A DNA stretch of 64,000 nt from positions 930,001 to 994,000 of the forward strand of contig NZ_CP021648.1 in assembly GCF_002176815.1 (NCBI RefSeq). The letters are read 5' to 3'. The notes beneath the pieces are model-generated. The model saw only the letters and a program-made list of their open reading frames with translations, was not told the origin of the DNA and searched no databases. Made by a program: the position numbers and the translations under genes. Of this stretch, positions 36,378 to 45,502 are shown piece by piece; positions within the stretch are counted from its first letter, which is position 1, and each line of letters begins with the position of its first letter. This DNA is from Acidovorax sp. T1. Lineage in GTDB: Bacteria; Pseudomonadota; Gammaproteobacteria; Burkholderiales; Burkholderiaceae_C.

Positions 36378-36395
36378 GATATGTATAAAGCGCTA
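36378..36395 (-). repeat. Dispersed hairpin repeat copy L, one half split by the IS630 element
   Basis: The left flank ATGTATAAAGCGCTA joined to the right flank beginning at 37559 gives, on the minus strand, AATAGCTGCTAGCGCTTTAT, the first half of the repeat. The IS is inserted exactly at the TA of its CTAG core. Confidence 0.8.
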
Positions 36396-37484
36396 GTGTC
36401 CTGTCCCGCTGATACGTGAGCAAAGTCGATGCAACTTCTCAAGAATCGAATCTGCGGTGGCCGTCCATTTGAACGGCTGGCTGTTGGCGTTGTGGTGAGC
36501 GACGAACTGATCGATGCGCTGCACGAGCTGCTTGACGCTGGTGAACGATCCGCGCCGGATGGCCTTGTCGGTGATCAGTGCGAAGAAACGCTCAACCTGA
36601 TTCAGCCAGGAGCTGTAGGTCGGAATGAAGTGCATGTGCCAGCGCGGCCGGGTGGCCAGCCAAGCCTTGATCTTTGGGTGACTGTGCGTGGCGTAGTTAT
36701 CCACGATGCAATGGATGTCGAGCTCGGGTGGCACAGCGGTCTCGATCTCGCGCAGAAACGACAGGAACTCCTGATGCCGATGGCGCGGTTTGCAACTGGC
36801 CAGCACCGCGCCGTTGAGTACATTCAACGCGGCAAACAACGTTGTGGTGCCATGGCGCTTGTAGTCGTGAGTGACACCTTCGGCGTAGCCAAAGCCCATG
36901 GGCAGCATCGGCTGCGTGCGCTCCAGCGCCTGGCATTGACTTTTCTCGTCCACGCAGATGACCAAGGCGTTGTCCGGGGGACTCAGGTACAGACCCACCA
37001 CGTCGCGCAACTTCTCCACAAAGAATGGATCATTGGACAGTTTGAAGCCCTCGGTGCGATGCGGCTGCAGACCAAAGAGCTGGAAGTAGCGCTGCACGCT
37101 GGTCTTGGAGATGCCCGTCTCTGCGGCCACGCCGCGCACGCTCCAGTGCGTCGAGCCGTTTACCGGCTTGGTGTGCAGCGTGGTGTTGATCAACTCGGCG
37201 ATCCGCTCATCGTCGATGGTGCGTGGCGCGCCGGGGCGAATGTCATCGTACAGACCGGCGATGCGCCGCTCGATGAAACGCGAGCGCCACTTGCCTACGG
37301 TGGCGTTGGTCAATTTCAGCCGCGCGGCGATCGCGTTGTTGGGCTCGCCCTCAGCGCTGCTAAGAACAATGCGCGCCCGGCTGCTCAATGCCGCAGGCAA
37401 CGAGCGGCTGCGCGCAAACAACTGCAATTGCGATCGCTCCTCGTCACTCAGTACCAATTCAGATTTCGGTCTGCCTGTTCTCAT
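36393..37484 (-). CDS. IS630-family transposase, intact
   Basis: A 363-residue transposase with an N-terminal HTH (LTNATVGKWRSRFIERRIAGLYDD) and a DDE/D domain: VICVDEKSQCQALER with D, IVDNYATHSHPKIKAWL with D and YSSWLNQVERFFALITDKAI with E. The frame is uninterrupted, so the element may be active. The last codon of the element is CAC and the stop TAG is made of the duplicated target TA plus a flanking G; the protein therefore ends at the element boundary. The gene covers almost the whole element. Confidence 0.93.
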   Translation of the reverse strand: MRTGRPKSELVLSDEERSQLQLFARSRSLPAALSSRARIVLSSAEGEPNNAIAARLKLTNATVGKWRSRFIERRIAGLYDDIRPGAPRTIDDERIAELINTTLHTKPVNGSTHWSVRGVAAETGISKTSVQRYFQLFGLQPHRTEGFKLSNDPFFVEKLRDVVGLYLSPPDNALVICVDEKSQCQALERTQPMLPMGFGYAEGVTHDYKRHGTTTLFAALNVLNGAVLASCKPRHRHQEFLSFLREIETAVPPELDIHCIVDNYATHSHPKIKAWLATRPRWHMHFIPTYSSWLNQVERFFALITDKAIRRGSFTSVKQLVQRIDQFVAHHNANSQPFKWTATADSILEKLHRLCSRISGTGH

Positions 37485-37556
37485 CGCGGTATCTCCATTT
37501 CAAAGATACCGCACTGGCATGCAAGACTAATGCCAGTTATTTGCAGGACGGGACAC
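36396..37556 (-). mobile_element. IS630-family insertion sequence, about 1.16 kb
   Basis: The ends are inverted repeats, GTGTCCTGTCCCGC at the left and GTGTCCCGTCCTGC at the right (reverse complement), flanked by the TA duplication (36394-36395 and 37557-37558) within CTAG. The IS630 family inserts at TA, often within CTAG. The target is a copy of the dispersed hairpin repeat. Confidence 0.93.
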
Positions 37557-37583
37557 TAGCAGCTATTGAAATAATAGCATTTT
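37557..37583 (-). repeat. Dispersed hairpin repeat copy L, other half
   Basis: TAGCAGCTATTGAAATAATAG follows the IS. Joined with 36378-36395 it restores TGCTATTATTTC, AATAGCTGCTAGCGC on the minus strand. The second stem half is not clearly present, so this copy was partial. Confidence 0.75.
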
Positions 37584-37594
37584 GTGACAACTTG

Positions 37595-38899
37595 TCAGGC
37601 GTTGGCGGCCTCGGCCAGTTGCTGCAGCGCGGCGATCAATTCCTGCGCCAGCACGCCTTCCACGGGTGCCAGCTGGCCCGCCAGGGCGGTGAGGGCGCTT
37701 TCGCCCTGCTGCTGCAGGCGGGCGATGGCCTGGCCCGCATCCTTGGGCGCGGCAAAGCCCGTGCTTTGCAGCAGCAAGCGGCCGTCGGCGGCCACGAACT
37801 TGAAATAGAACTGGCCGTCGGCTTCGCGGTATTGCTTGAAGCTGGGCAGTGCGGCCTTGGCTGCTTTGGCGGCCTTGGGGGCGGCGCTGGCCTGGGCCAG
37901 GCTGCGCAGGCCCACGGCAGAGCGCAGCGAGCGCACAAACGGCGTGGCAATCTGGCGCGCGCGCTCGGCACCCGCCAGCAGGGTTTGCTCGATCTTTTCC
38001 GGGTGGGCCATCAGGTCGTCGTAGCGCGCGCGCATCGGGGCCACGTCGCGGTCGATGCGCTCGAACAGCAATTGCTTGGCATCGCCCCAGGCAATGCCCT
38101 CGGCATATTGCTTGCGCAGCGCCTCGGTTTCAGCGGGCGTGGCAAAGGCCTGGTAGATCTGGAACAGGGCCGAGCCTTCCACGTCCTTGGGCTCGCCGGG
38201 GGCGCGCGAATCGGTCAGGATGCCGCCAATCAGCTTTTTGAGTTGCTCGCGCGAGGAGAACAGCGGAATCGTGTTGTCGTAGCTCTTGCTCATCTTGCGG
38301 CCATCGAGCCCCGGCAGCGTGGCCACATGCTCGTCGATGGCGGCCTCGGGCAGCGTGAAGTGCTCGCCGTAAAGGTGGTTGAAGCTGGCCGCCATGTCGC
38401 GCGCCATCTCGATGTGCTGAATCTGGTCGCGGCCCACGGGCACCTTGTGGGCGTTGAAGATCAGGATGTCGGCACCCATGAGCACGGGGTACATGAACAG
38501 GCCGGCCGTCACGCCGTCGTCGGGCTCGCGGCCTGCGGCGGCGTTCTTGTCCTGCGCAGCCTTATAGGCATGCGCGCGGTTGAGCAGGCCCTTGCCGGTC
38601 ACGCAGGTCAGCAGCCAGGTCAGCTCGGTCGTCTCGGGGATGTCGGACTGGCGGTAGAACGTGACGCGCTCGGGGTCCAGCCCCGCAGCCAGCCAGCTGG
38701 CGGCGATCTCTAGCGTGGAGCGCTGGATGCGCGCCGGGTCTTCGCACTTGATGAGCGCGTGGTAGTCGGCCAGAAAGTAAAAGCTCTGCACGCCAGGCGT
38801 GAGGCTGGCCGCCACCGAGGGGCGGATGGAGCCCACGAAGTTGCCCAGGTGGGGCGTGCCCGTGGTGGTGATGCCGGTGAGAAAGCGCGTGGTGCTCAT
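37595..38899 (-). CDS. trpS: Tryptophanyl-tRNA synthetase, long C-terminal form
   Basis: A 434-residue class I synthetase. The HIGH-like motif is TGTPHLGNFVGS and the KMSKS motif is RKMSKSYDN. LTWLLTCVTGKGLLNRAHAYK and MGADILIFNAHKVPVGRDQIQH are typical. The C-terminal 90 residues (KAAKAALPSFKQYREADGQF) go beyond the standard enzyme and are an extension found in many betaproteobacteria. The core length is otherwise normal. It is divergent from no gene; downstream lies the IS630 element. Confidence 0.95.
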   Translation of the reverse strand: MSTTRFLTGITTTGTPHLGNFVGSIRPSVAASLTPGVQSFYFLADYHALIKCEDPARIQRSTLEIAASWLAAGLDPERVTFYRQSDIPETTELTWLLTCVTGKGLLNRAHAYKAAQDKNAAAGREPDDGVTAGLFMYPVLMGADILIFNAHKVPVGRDQIQHIEMARDMAASFNHLYGEHFTLPEAAIDEHVATLPGLDGRKMSKSYDNTIPLFSSREQLKKLIGGILTDSRAPGEPKDVEGSALFQIYQAFATPAETEALRKQYAEGIAWGDAKQLLFERIDRDVAPMRARYDDLMAHPEKIEQTLLAGAERARQIATPFVRSLRSAVGLRSLAQASAAPKAAKAAKAALPSFKQYREADGQFYFKFVAADGRLLLQSTGFAAPKDAGQAIARLQQQGESALTALAGQLAPVEGVLAQELIAALQQLAEAANA

Positions 38900-38935
38900 G
38901 GGGGCGAAATCAGCAGATAAAGGGAAAGAAACGCT

Positions 38936-39598
38936 TCAGCGCAGCAGGGCGGTGAGCGGTGTGAGAAGCAGGTTGATGGCCGCGTAGCCCAGGCCCATCA
39001 GCGGGCGCAGCCACAGCGCGCCCACCACACCGGCAATCACCAGCCCCATCACGATGAAGAAGCCCCAGGGCTCGATGCGCGACACCATGTGCGCCTGCTT
39101 CCAGGGCAGCAGGCCCACCAGGATGCGCCCGCCATCAAGCGGTGGCAGCGGAAACAGGTTGAACGCCCACATCACCAGGTTGACCAGCACGCCGGCGCGC
39201 GCCATTTCAATGAAAAAGCGCTCGTCCACGCCCGTGCCCACCAGCACCACCAGCAAAATGGCCCACAGCACCGCTTGGATGAAGTTGGAGGCCGGTCCCG
39301 CCAGCGCCACCCACACCATGTGGCGTTTGGGGTTGCGCAGGTTGCCAAAATTCACCGGCACCGGCTTGGCGTAGCCGAACAAAAAGGCGCCCGAGGTGGC
39401 GAAATACAGCAGCAGCGGCATCAGGATGGTGCCAACCGGGTCGATGTGCTTGATGGGGTTGAGGGTGATGCGGCCCTGCATATAGGCCGTGTTGTCGCCA
39501 AAGTGGCGCGCGGCGTAGCCATGGGCCGCCTCGTGCACGGTAATGGCAAACAACACCGGCAGGGCGTAGATCAGAACAGTTTGGATGATGTTTTCCAC
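38936..39598 (-). CDS. M50-family site-2 protease-like membrane metallopeptidase
   Basis: A 220-residue polytopic membrane protein. LFAITVHEAAHGYAARHFG holds the HExxH zinc site and WAFNLFPLPPLDGGRILVG holds the second metal-binding Asp. YFATSGAFLFGYAKPVPVNF is the usual beta-hairpin. Five or six transmembrane helices are visible. It is the short rhomboid-like S2P form without a PDZ domain. The substrate is unknown. Confidence 0.9.
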   Translation of the reverse strand: MENIIQTVLIYALPVLFAITVHEAAHGYAARHFGDNTAYMQGRITLNPIKHIDPVGTILMPLLLYFATSGAFLFGYAKPVPVNFGNLRNPKRHMVWVALAGPASNFIQAVLWAILLVVLVGTGVDERFFIEMARAGVLVNLVMWAFNLFPLPPLDGGRILVGLLPWKQAHMVSRIEPWGFFIVMGLVIAGVVGALWLRPLMGLGYAAINLLLTPLTALLR

Positions 39599-39621
39599 CG
39601 GGCGATTGTCTCAGGCTGTAG

Positions 39622-39690
39622 ATTGCTGCAAAAAAGAGAGCTGTCAGCGCTTTCTGTATAAGCGCTGGAGGGTGATTTTGCTTGAATTCG
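39622..39690 (+). repeat. Dispersed hairpin repeat, copy C
   Basis: AGAGAGCTGTCAGCGCTTTC, TGTATAAGCGCTGGAGGGTG and ATTTTGCTTGAATT match the family. It lies between the M50 protease start and the YciO stop. Confidence 0.8.
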
Positions 39691-39699
39691 TATACAGGC

Positions 39700-40335
39700 T
39701 CAAAGCCCCAGCGCCTGCACGCTGCCGCGGCCTTCGCGCAGCACTTCGGGGTCGCCGCCCGCGCCCATGGGCGTGAGGTCGATCACGGTGGTGGGCTCCT
39801 GCGGGCAGGCGCCCGCGTCCACGATGGCGTCCAGCAGCTTTTCGTAGCGCTCGCGGATGTTCTGCGGATCGTTGAGCGGCTCGGTCTCGCCGGCTGGAAT
39901 CAGCGTGGTGGCCAGCAGCGGCGCGCCGTGCAGCTCCAGCAGCAATTGCAGCCCCTTGCGGTCGGGAACGCGCAGGCCGATGGTCTTGCGCGAAGGGTGG
40001 CTCACGCGGCGCGGCACCTCTTTGGTGGCTTCCAGGATGAAGGTGTAGGGCCCCGGCGTACCCAGCTTGAGCAGCCGGTATTGCCGGTTATCGACGCGCG
40101 CGTAGTTGGCCAGCTCCGACAGGTCGCGGCACAGCAGGGTCAGGTGGTGCTTGTCGTCCACCTGGCGGATGCGGCGCAGGCGATCAACGGCGTCCTTGTC
40201 ATCGAGGTGGCACACCAGGGCGTAGCTCGAATCGGTGGGCACGGCCACGATGCCGCCTTTTTGCAGCAGGGCCGCCGCCTGCTTGAGCAGCCTCGGTTGC
40301 GGGTTTTCGGGGTGAACTTCGAAATACTGGGCCAT
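39700..40335 (-). CDS. Sua5/YciO/YrdC-family protein
   Basis: A 211-residue YrdC-fold protein of the YciO type. GGIVAVPTDSSYALVCHLDD, KHHLTLLCRDLSELANYARV and TPGPYTFILEATKEVPRR are the nucleotide/RNA-binding segments; RKTIGLRVPD and GAPLLATTLIPAGE follow. The N-terminal YFEVHPENPQPRLL is typical of YciO rather than TsaC. ATG 40335 is preferred to the upstream TTG and has GGAGG 12 bases before it. It may bind RNA or act in threonylcarbamoyl-AMP chemistry, but YciO is not essential for that. Confidence 0.88.
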   Translation of the reverse strand: MAQYFEVHPENPQPRLLKQAAALLQKGGIVAVPTDSSYALVCHLDDKDAVDRLRRIRQVDDKHHLTLLCRDLSELANYARVDNRQYRLLKLGTPGPYTFILEATKEVPRRVSHPSRKTIGLRVPDRKGLQLLLELHGAPLLATTLIPAGETEPLNDPQNIRERYEKLLDAIVDAGACPQEPTTVIDLTPMGAGGDPEVLREGRGSVQALGL

Positions 40336-40360
40336 GGCAGCCAACGCCTCCAGGTAGTTG

Positions 40361-41224
40361 TCAGGCGGCCGGGCGCACCCGCTCGGCCAGCAGTTCCCAC
40401 ACGGGGGTCAGGGTGCCGGGCAGCAGGGGCAGGGCGCCCAGGTCGGTGTGGGATTCGTCGGGGCTGTGAAAGTCGCTGCCGCGCGAGGCAGCCAGGCCAA
40501 ATTCTTGTGCCATGGCCCCGTAGGTGATGTATTCGGCCGCGCTGTGGCTGCCGGTGACCACTTCTACCCCCTGGCCGCCATGGGCCTTGAATTCGGAGAA
40601 CAGCGCGTATTCCTCATTGGCCGTGAGCTTGTAGCGGGCCGGGTGGGCAATCACCGCCACACCCCCGGCCTCGGTGATCCAGCGCACCGCATCACCGAGC
40701 GCCGCCCAGCGGTGCGGCACATAGCCCGGCTTGCCTTCGACCAGGTATTTGCGAAACACCTCCGAGGTGTCGCGGCAGACCTTGGTGTCCACCAGAAAAC
40801 GCGCAAAGTGCGTGCGCGAGACCAGCTCGGGGTTGCCCACGAACTGCAGGGCGCCCTCGTAGGCGCCGTGGATACCCACCTGCGCCAGCTGCGCGGCCAT
40901 TTCGCGGGCACGCCCGCCACGGCCACCCCGGGTGGCGGCCAGGCCTTGCGCAAGCTGCGGGTTGTCGGGGTCGAACCCCAGGCCCACGATGTGCACCGTG
41001 GCGCTGGCAAAGCTGACAGAGATTTCCGTGCCGGTGAGGTAGGCCATGCCCAGGGCGCGGGCGGCTGCGGCGGCGCGGTGCTGGCCGCCGATCTCATCGT
41101 GGTCGGTCAGGGCCCACAGCTCTACGCCGTTGGCCTTGGCACGCGCGGCCAAGTCTTCGGGTGCCATGGTGCCGTCCGATACCACGGAGTGGGAGTGCAG
41201 GTCGGCGTTGAGGTAAGTGGTCAC
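40361..41224 (-). CDS. PHP-domain phosphoesterase (YciV/RNase AM type)
   Basis: A 287-residue PHP metal-dependent phosphoesterase. Metal ligands are visible in NADLHSHSVVSDGTMAPEDL, ALTDHDEIGG, LTGTEISV and VAVIAHPARYKLT, with a closing GSDFHSPDE. The family includes 3',5'-nucleoside bisphosphate phosphatases and 5'-3' exonucleases. It precedes yciO by 25 bp in the same direction, a pair often kept together. Confidence 0.9.
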   Translation of the reverse strand: MTTYLNADLHSHSVVSDGTMAPEDLAARAKANGVELWALTDHDEIGGQHRAAAAARALGMAYLTGTEISVSFASATVHIVGLGFDPDNPQLAQGLAATRGGRGGRAREMAAQLAQVGIHGAYEGALQFVGNPELVSRTHFARFLVDTKVCRDTSEVFRKYLVEGKPGYVPHRWAALGDAVRWITEAGGVAVIAHPARYKLTANEEYALFSEFKAHGGQGVEVVTGSHSAAEYITYGAMAQEFGLAASRGSDFHSPDESHTDLGALPLLPGTLTPVWELLAERVRPAA

Positions 41225-41320
41225 TGATCAATTCTACGGGTTTGCTGCAGCGGGCGCTGGCGTTGGCGACCCGCGCCGCCGCCATGGTGCCTGCGCAAAC
41301 CGGGCATGCGCGAGATGCCA

Positions 41321-41385
41321 GAATGCTTCTGAATTAATAGCTGTAGGCGCTTTACCAGTAAGCGCTACAGGCATTTTTCATCGCA
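41321..41385 (+). repeat. Dispersed hairpin repeat, copy D
   Basis: GAATTAATAGCTGTAGGCGC, TTTACCAGTAAGCGCTACAG and GCATTTTTCATCGCAT. It lies between the PHP gene start and the recJ stop. Confidence 0.85.
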
Positions 41386-41388
41386 TAT

Positions 41389-43161
41389 TCAACCCGCCCC
41401 TTCCACCAGAAACTGCACCTTGCGCTCGCCCTTCCACTCGTTCACGTCGAGCCGAAAGGCCAGCAGCACGCGCGCGGGCAGGGGCTCGGTGTGGCCGAAC
41501 CAGATGGCGTCGATGGGGTGGCCCTGATGGATGAGCTTGATGGACAGGTGGTTCTTGCCATCGCCCACCAGCCGCTGGCTCAGCACCTGCACTTCTTCGC
41601 TGAAGGTGGGCGGTGCAAAGCCCTGGCCCCAGACCTCGCGGTGCAGGGTGTCCACCATGTCGGCGCGGCAGTATTCGGGCGCCAGCGGGCCGTCGGTTTC
41701 GATGCGGCGGGTGAGCGCGGCCCCATCGAGCCATTCGCGCGCCACCTGGGCGAGGGCCTGCTCGAACACGTCAAACGCTTCTTCGGCCACCGTGCAGCCG
41801 GCCGCCATGGCATGGCCGCCGAACTTCAGCAGCACGCCCGGATGGCGCTTGGCCACCAGATCCAGCGCATCGCGCAGGTGAAAGCCGGGGATGGAGCGGC
41901 CCGAGCCCTTGAGCTCGTGCGCCTTGCCCGGCGCGCTGCTGGCGGCGAACACGAAGGTGGGGCGGTGCAGTTTGTCCTTGATGCGCGAGGCCACGATGCC
42001 GACCACGCCTTCGTGAAAGTCGGGGTTGAACACGCTGATGGCGGGCGGGGGCTCCTCGCTCTCGTCAAACAGGCTTTCGGCCATCAGCAGGGCCTGGTCG
42101 CGCATGCCGCCCTCGATCTCGCGGCGCTCGCGGTTGATGCCGTCGAGCGTGGCGGCCAGCTCGGCGGCGCGGCCCGCGTCGTCGGTCAGCAGGCATTCGA
42201 TGCCCAGTGTCATGTCGGCCAGGCGGCCTGCGGCGTTGATGCGCGGGCCCAAAGCGAAGCCGAAGTCGAACGTGGTGGCCACGGGCGTCTTGCGGCCAGC
42301 GGCGGTGAACAGCGCGGCCACGCCGGCGGGCATCTGGCCCGCGCGGATGCGCTTGAGGCCCTGTGCCACCAGGCGCCGGTTGTTGGCGTCGAGCTTGACC
42401 ACGTCGGCCACGGTGCCCAGGGCGACGAGGGGGAGCAGCGGGTCGAGCTTGGGTTGTAAGGGCTTGTGCGCTCCCACGCTCCCCGCTGCGCGTGGTTCGC
42501 TGCCCCCCGAGGGGGCGCTCGGCACGTCAAAAACCCCACGTGCCCGCAGCTCGGCCCGCAGCGCCAGCAGCACATAGAACATCACGCCCACACCGGCCAT
42601 GGACTTGCTCTCGAACGTGCAGCCGGGCTGGTTGGGGTTGACGATGGCGTCGGCCACCGGCAGCTCGGGGCCGGGCAGGTGGTGGTCGGTGACGAGGACT
42701 TGCAGGCCCAGCGCCTTGGCCTCGGCCACGCCCTCCACGCTGGCGATGCCGTTGTCCACGGTGATCAGCACGTCGGCGCCGCGCTCGGCCACGCGCCGGG
42801 CGATGGAAGCGGTGAGGCCGTAGCCATCGGTCACGCGGTCGGGCACCAGATAGTCCACGTTGGTTGCGCCCAGCAGGCGCAGGCCGCGCACGGCCACGGC
42901 GCAGGCGGTGGCGCCGTCACAGTCGTAGTCGGCCACGATCATCAGGCGCTTGTGGTGTGCCATGGCGTCGGCCAGCAGCCGCGCGGCGGCGTCGATGCCT
43001 TTCAAGCCGCTGGGGGGCAACAGGCGGGCCAGGCCATCGTCGAGCTCGTCTTTCGCGCGCACGCCGCGCGCGGCATACAGGCGCGCCAGCAGCGGGTGCA
43101 CGCCGGCCTGTTCCAGCGCCCAGGCGGCGCGGGGGGGAATGTCTCTTGCTACTATTTTCAT
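41389..43161 (-). CDS. recJ: Single-stranded-DNA-specific exonuclease RecJ
   Basis: A 590-residue 5'-3' exonuclease. DHH-domain motifs: MIVADYDCDGATACAVAV, LITVDNGIAS, VTDHHLPGPELP and the DHHA1 motif LKFGGHAMAAGCTVAEEAF. INAAGRLADMTLGIECLL is the usual linker. All catalytic Asp and His residues are intact; the length is normal. The ATG overlaps the upstream gene's stop (TCAT at 43158-43161), and the first codons (MKIVAR) are supplied by a copy of the dispersed repeat. Confidence 0.96.
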   Translation of the reverse strand: MKIVARDIPPRAAWALEQAGVHPLLARLYAARGVRAKDELDDGLARLLPPSGLKGIDAAARLLADAMAHHKRLMIVADYDCDGATACAVAVRGLRLLGATNVDYLVPDRVTDGYGLTASIARRVAERGADVLITVDNGIASVEGVAEAKALGLQVLVTDHHLPGPELPVADAIVNPNQPGCTFESKSMAGVGVMFYVLLALRAELRARGVFDVPSAPSGGSEPRAAGSVGAHKPLQPKLDPLLPLVALGTVADVVKLDANNRRLVAQGLKRIRAGQMPAGVAALFTAAGRKTPVATTFDFGFALGPRINAAGRLADMTLGIECLLTDDAGRAAELAATLDGINRERREIEGGMRDQALLMAESLFDESEEPPPAISVFNPDFHEGVVGIVASRIKDKLHRPTFVFAASSAPGKAHELKGSGRSIPGFHLRDALDLVAKRHPGVLLKFGGHAMAAGCTVAEEAFDVFEQALAQVAREWLDGAALTRRIETDGPLAPEYCRADMVDTLHREVWGQGFAPPTFSEEVQVLSQRLVGDGKNHLSIKLIHQGHPIDAIWFGHTEPLPARVLLAFRLDVNEWKGERKVQFLVEGAG

Positions 43162-43205
43162 AGCTTATTGCGCAGGTCGATAAAGCGCTGGGGCCTGAAA
43201 AAGCC
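43142..43205 (+). repeat. Dispersed hairpin repeat, copy I, across the recJ start and upstream gene end
   Basis: GCTACTATTTTCATAGCTTA, TTGCGCAGGTCGATAAAGCG, CTGGGGCCTGAAAAAGCC. It encodes the last 14 or so codons of the mutase-like gene and the first codons of recJ. Confidence 0.8.
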
Positions 43206-44114
43206 TTGAATGCGTTGTGCCAGGCCGCGCGGCGCGTTGCGGAAGCCCAGCGCATGGCGCTCGCCACTCAGCGTGAGTTGCACGGGCGCGCCGCTTTCGG
43301 CCTGGCGCAGCAGTTCGGCCACGGGGCCGGCGTCGAGTGCCGCCCAGGCCGTGGCCCAGGCGCGCCAGTCTTCGCGCAGCGCCGCATCGCGCAGCGTGGT
43401 GGCCACCGTGGGCGCGGTGGTGGTTGCCGGGGCGGGCGTGGGCAGGGGGCCCGTGCCATGCACCCAGAACGAGTTGACCTCCGGCAGGCCGCGCGCGGCG
43501 CGCTCGCCGTTGAAGGCGTGGGTGTAGAGCAGCATCTGCATCTCGCTGTGCAGGCGGTGCAGGGTGCGGGCCTGTTTCGCATCGGGCATCCAGGCACGCA
43601 CGTCGCGCAGCAGCACGCGCTCCAGCGATGCGGTGGTCAGGTCGGCAAACAGCGCGCCGCTGGCCAGCCAGCGCGTGGGCTGGTCGTAGTGCAGGGTGAC
43701 GCCATCGTCGGCAAACCAGGGCGCCACGATGGCCAGCAGCGCGCGCGAGGCGGCTTCATCCAGCGCAAGGTGCTCGGGGTCGCGCAGGGTGATGTGGTCG
43801 GTGCTTACATGCCACTGGCAGGGCGTGACAAAGGCCCAGGCCTGGCCGTCGGTGGGCTGGCCCTGCTGGTGGCGGTGCCAGGCGGCCCAGGGGATGCGGC
43901 CATCTTCAACGGGCAGGCCCAGGGCTTGCGCCAGTGCGCGCTCGTGCGGGGCGGAGAAGCTGGTTTCCTCGCCGGTATGGATGTGGGGTGTGTGGGGGCT
44001 GAGCCGGGCAAGCAGCCGGTCCAGGTGGGGCAGGCTCAGGCCCTGCAGGGCTTGCTGGCTTCCCTCGGAAGCACTGGCGGCGTAGGGAATGAGCAAATGG
44101 GTGGTGTCCGACAT
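43158..44114 (-). CDS. Phosphoglycerate-mutase-like protein
   Basis: A 318-residue protein found next to recJ in this family and usually labelled as a cofactor-independent phosphoglycerate mutase-like regulatory protein. It starts HLLIPYAASASEGSQQAL and has LALDEAASRALLAIVAPWF and VNSFWVHGTGPLP. I see no complete set of iPGM metal ligands, so true mutase activity is doubtful. The C-terminal FFRPQRFIDLRNKL is written by the dispersed repeat. Its stop overlaps the recJ start. Confidence 0.75.
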   Translation of the reverse strand: MSDTTHLLIPYAASASEGSQQALQGLSLPHLDRLLARLSPHTPHIHTGEETSFSAPHERALAQALGLPVEDGRIPWAAWHRHQQGQPTDGQAWAFVTPCQWHVSTDHITLRDPEHLALDEAASRALLAIVAPWFADDGVTLHYDQPTRWLASGALFADLTTASLERVLLRDVRAWMPDAKQARTLHRLHSEMQMLLYTHAFNGERAARGLPEVNSFWVHGTGPLPTPAPATTTAPTVATTLRDAALREDWRAWATAWAALDAGPVAELLRQAESGAPVQLTLSGERHALGFRNAPRGLAQRIQGFFRPQRFIDLRNKL

Positions 44115-44194
44115 GGCTCTATTGTCCGGGATGCCACAATCGGATCTGTCTGGCGCTTGCCATCCGCGTAGGGCGCAGACCTTCTTTTCAAACC

Positions 44195-45448
44195 ATGCAA
44201 ATTCCCTACGAACTGGCCCTGGGCTGGCGCTACACGCGCGCGGGCCGCGCCACGCGGCGCAACGGTTTCATCTCGTTCATCTCGGGCGTGTCCATGCTGG
44301 GCATTGCGCTGGGGGTGGCGGCGCTGATCATCGTGCTCAGTGTGATGAACGGCTTTCAGAAAGAGGTGCGCGACCGCATGCTGAGCGTGGTCTCGCATAT
44401 TGAGATTTTTGCGCCCCAGGGCGCGGCCCTGCCCGATGTGGCGCGCACGCTGGCCGAGGCCAAGCAAAACCCCAACGTGATCGGCGCTGCGCCCTTTGTG
44501 GGCGCGCAGGCCTTGCTGGCGCGCGGCGAGGACATGAAGGGCACGCTGGTGCGCGGCATCGACCCGGCGCTCGAAGGCGCGGTGACCGATCTGGCAGCCA
44601 CCAACGAAGAGACGCTCAAATTGCTGGTGCCCGGCGAGTTTCGCGTGGTGCTGGGCGGCGAGCTGGCCCGCGCCCTGGGCGTGCGCGCGGGCGACGCCGT
44701 GACGCTGATCGCACCGGCCGGACAGGTCACGCCCGCCGGTGTGGTGCCGCGCCTCAAGCAGATGACGGTGGCGGGCACGTTTGATTCGGGCCACTATGAA
44801 TACGACGCGGCGCTGGTGCTGCTGCACCACGAGGACGCGCAGCGCATCTTCCGCCTTGAGGGCCCCACGGGCATTCGCCTCAAGCTCAAGGACCTGCACC
44901 AGGCGCGCGAGGTGACCCAGCAACTGGCGGGCAGCCTGAGCGACCAGCTGCTGATCCGCGACTGGACGCAGCAAAACCGCACCTGGTTTGCCGCCGTGCA
45001 GCTCGAAAAACGCATGATGTTCATCATCCTCACGCTGATCGTGGCCGTGGCCGCGTTCAACCTGGTGAGCACGCTGGTGATGACGGTGACCGACAAGCGC
45101 GCCGACATCGCCATCCTGCGCACGCTGGGCGCCAGCCCCAAAAGCATCATGGGCATCTTTGTCGTGCAGGGCGCCATGGTGGGCGTGATCGGCACGCTGT
45201 CCGGCCTGCTGCTGGGCCTGGCCATTGCCAGCAACATCGACGTGATCGTGCCCGCCATCGAGCGCGCGCTCAATGCCAGCTTTTTGCCCAAGGATATTTA
45301 CCTCATCAGCAAGATGCCCAGCGAGCCACAGAGCAGCGACATCGTGCCGATCACGGTCATCTCCCTCGTGCTGGCCTTCGTGGCCACGCTCTACCCCAGC
45401 TGGCGCGCCAGCCGTGTGAATCCCGCCGAGGCACTTCGCTATGAATAA
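44195..45448 (+). CDS. lolC: Lipoprotein-releasing ABC transporter permease LolC/E
   Basis: A 417-residue inner-membrane permease of the LolCDE system, which extracts lipoproteins for transfer to LolA. There is a first transmembrane helix ([20 protein letters not shown]), a periplasmic MacB-type core domain (about 50-260) and a three-helix FtsX domain ([58 protein letters not shown]). It overlaps lolD by 8 bp. Only one permease gene is present, as in many beta-proteobacteria that use a homodimer. Confidence 0.95.
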   Translation: MQIPYELALGWRYTRAGRATRRNGFISFISGVSMLGIALGVAALIIVLSVMNGFQKEVRDRMLSVVSHIEIFAPQGAALPDVARTLAEAKQNPNVIGAAPFVGAQALLARGEDMKGTLVRGIDPALEGAVTDLAATNEETLKLLVPGEFRVVLGGELARALGVRAGDAVTLIAPAGQVTPAGVVPRLKQMTVAGTFDSGHYEYDAALVLLHHEDAQRIFRLEGPTGIRLKLKDLHQAREVTQQLAGSLSDQLLIRDWTQQNRTWFAAVQLEKRMMFIILTLIVAVAAFNLVSTLVMTVTDKRADIAILRTLGASPKSIMGIFVVQGAMVGVIGTLSGLLLGLAIASNIDVIVPAIERALNASFLPKDIYLISKMPSEPQSSDIVPITVISLVLAFVATLYPSWRASRVNPAEALRYE

Positions 45449-45502
45449 TGTAGCTGCTAGCGCTTATCCAGAAAGCGCCAAAGGCCAAAATGGCTTGAAA
45501 AA
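45441..45502 (+). repeat. Dispersed hairpin repeat, copy E, in the lolC-lolD junction
   Basis: ATAATGTAGCTGCTAGCGCT, TATCCAGAAAGCGCCAAAGG, CCAAAATGGCTTGAAAAAT. It encodes the N-terminal extension of LolD and the lolC stop. Confidence 0.85.
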
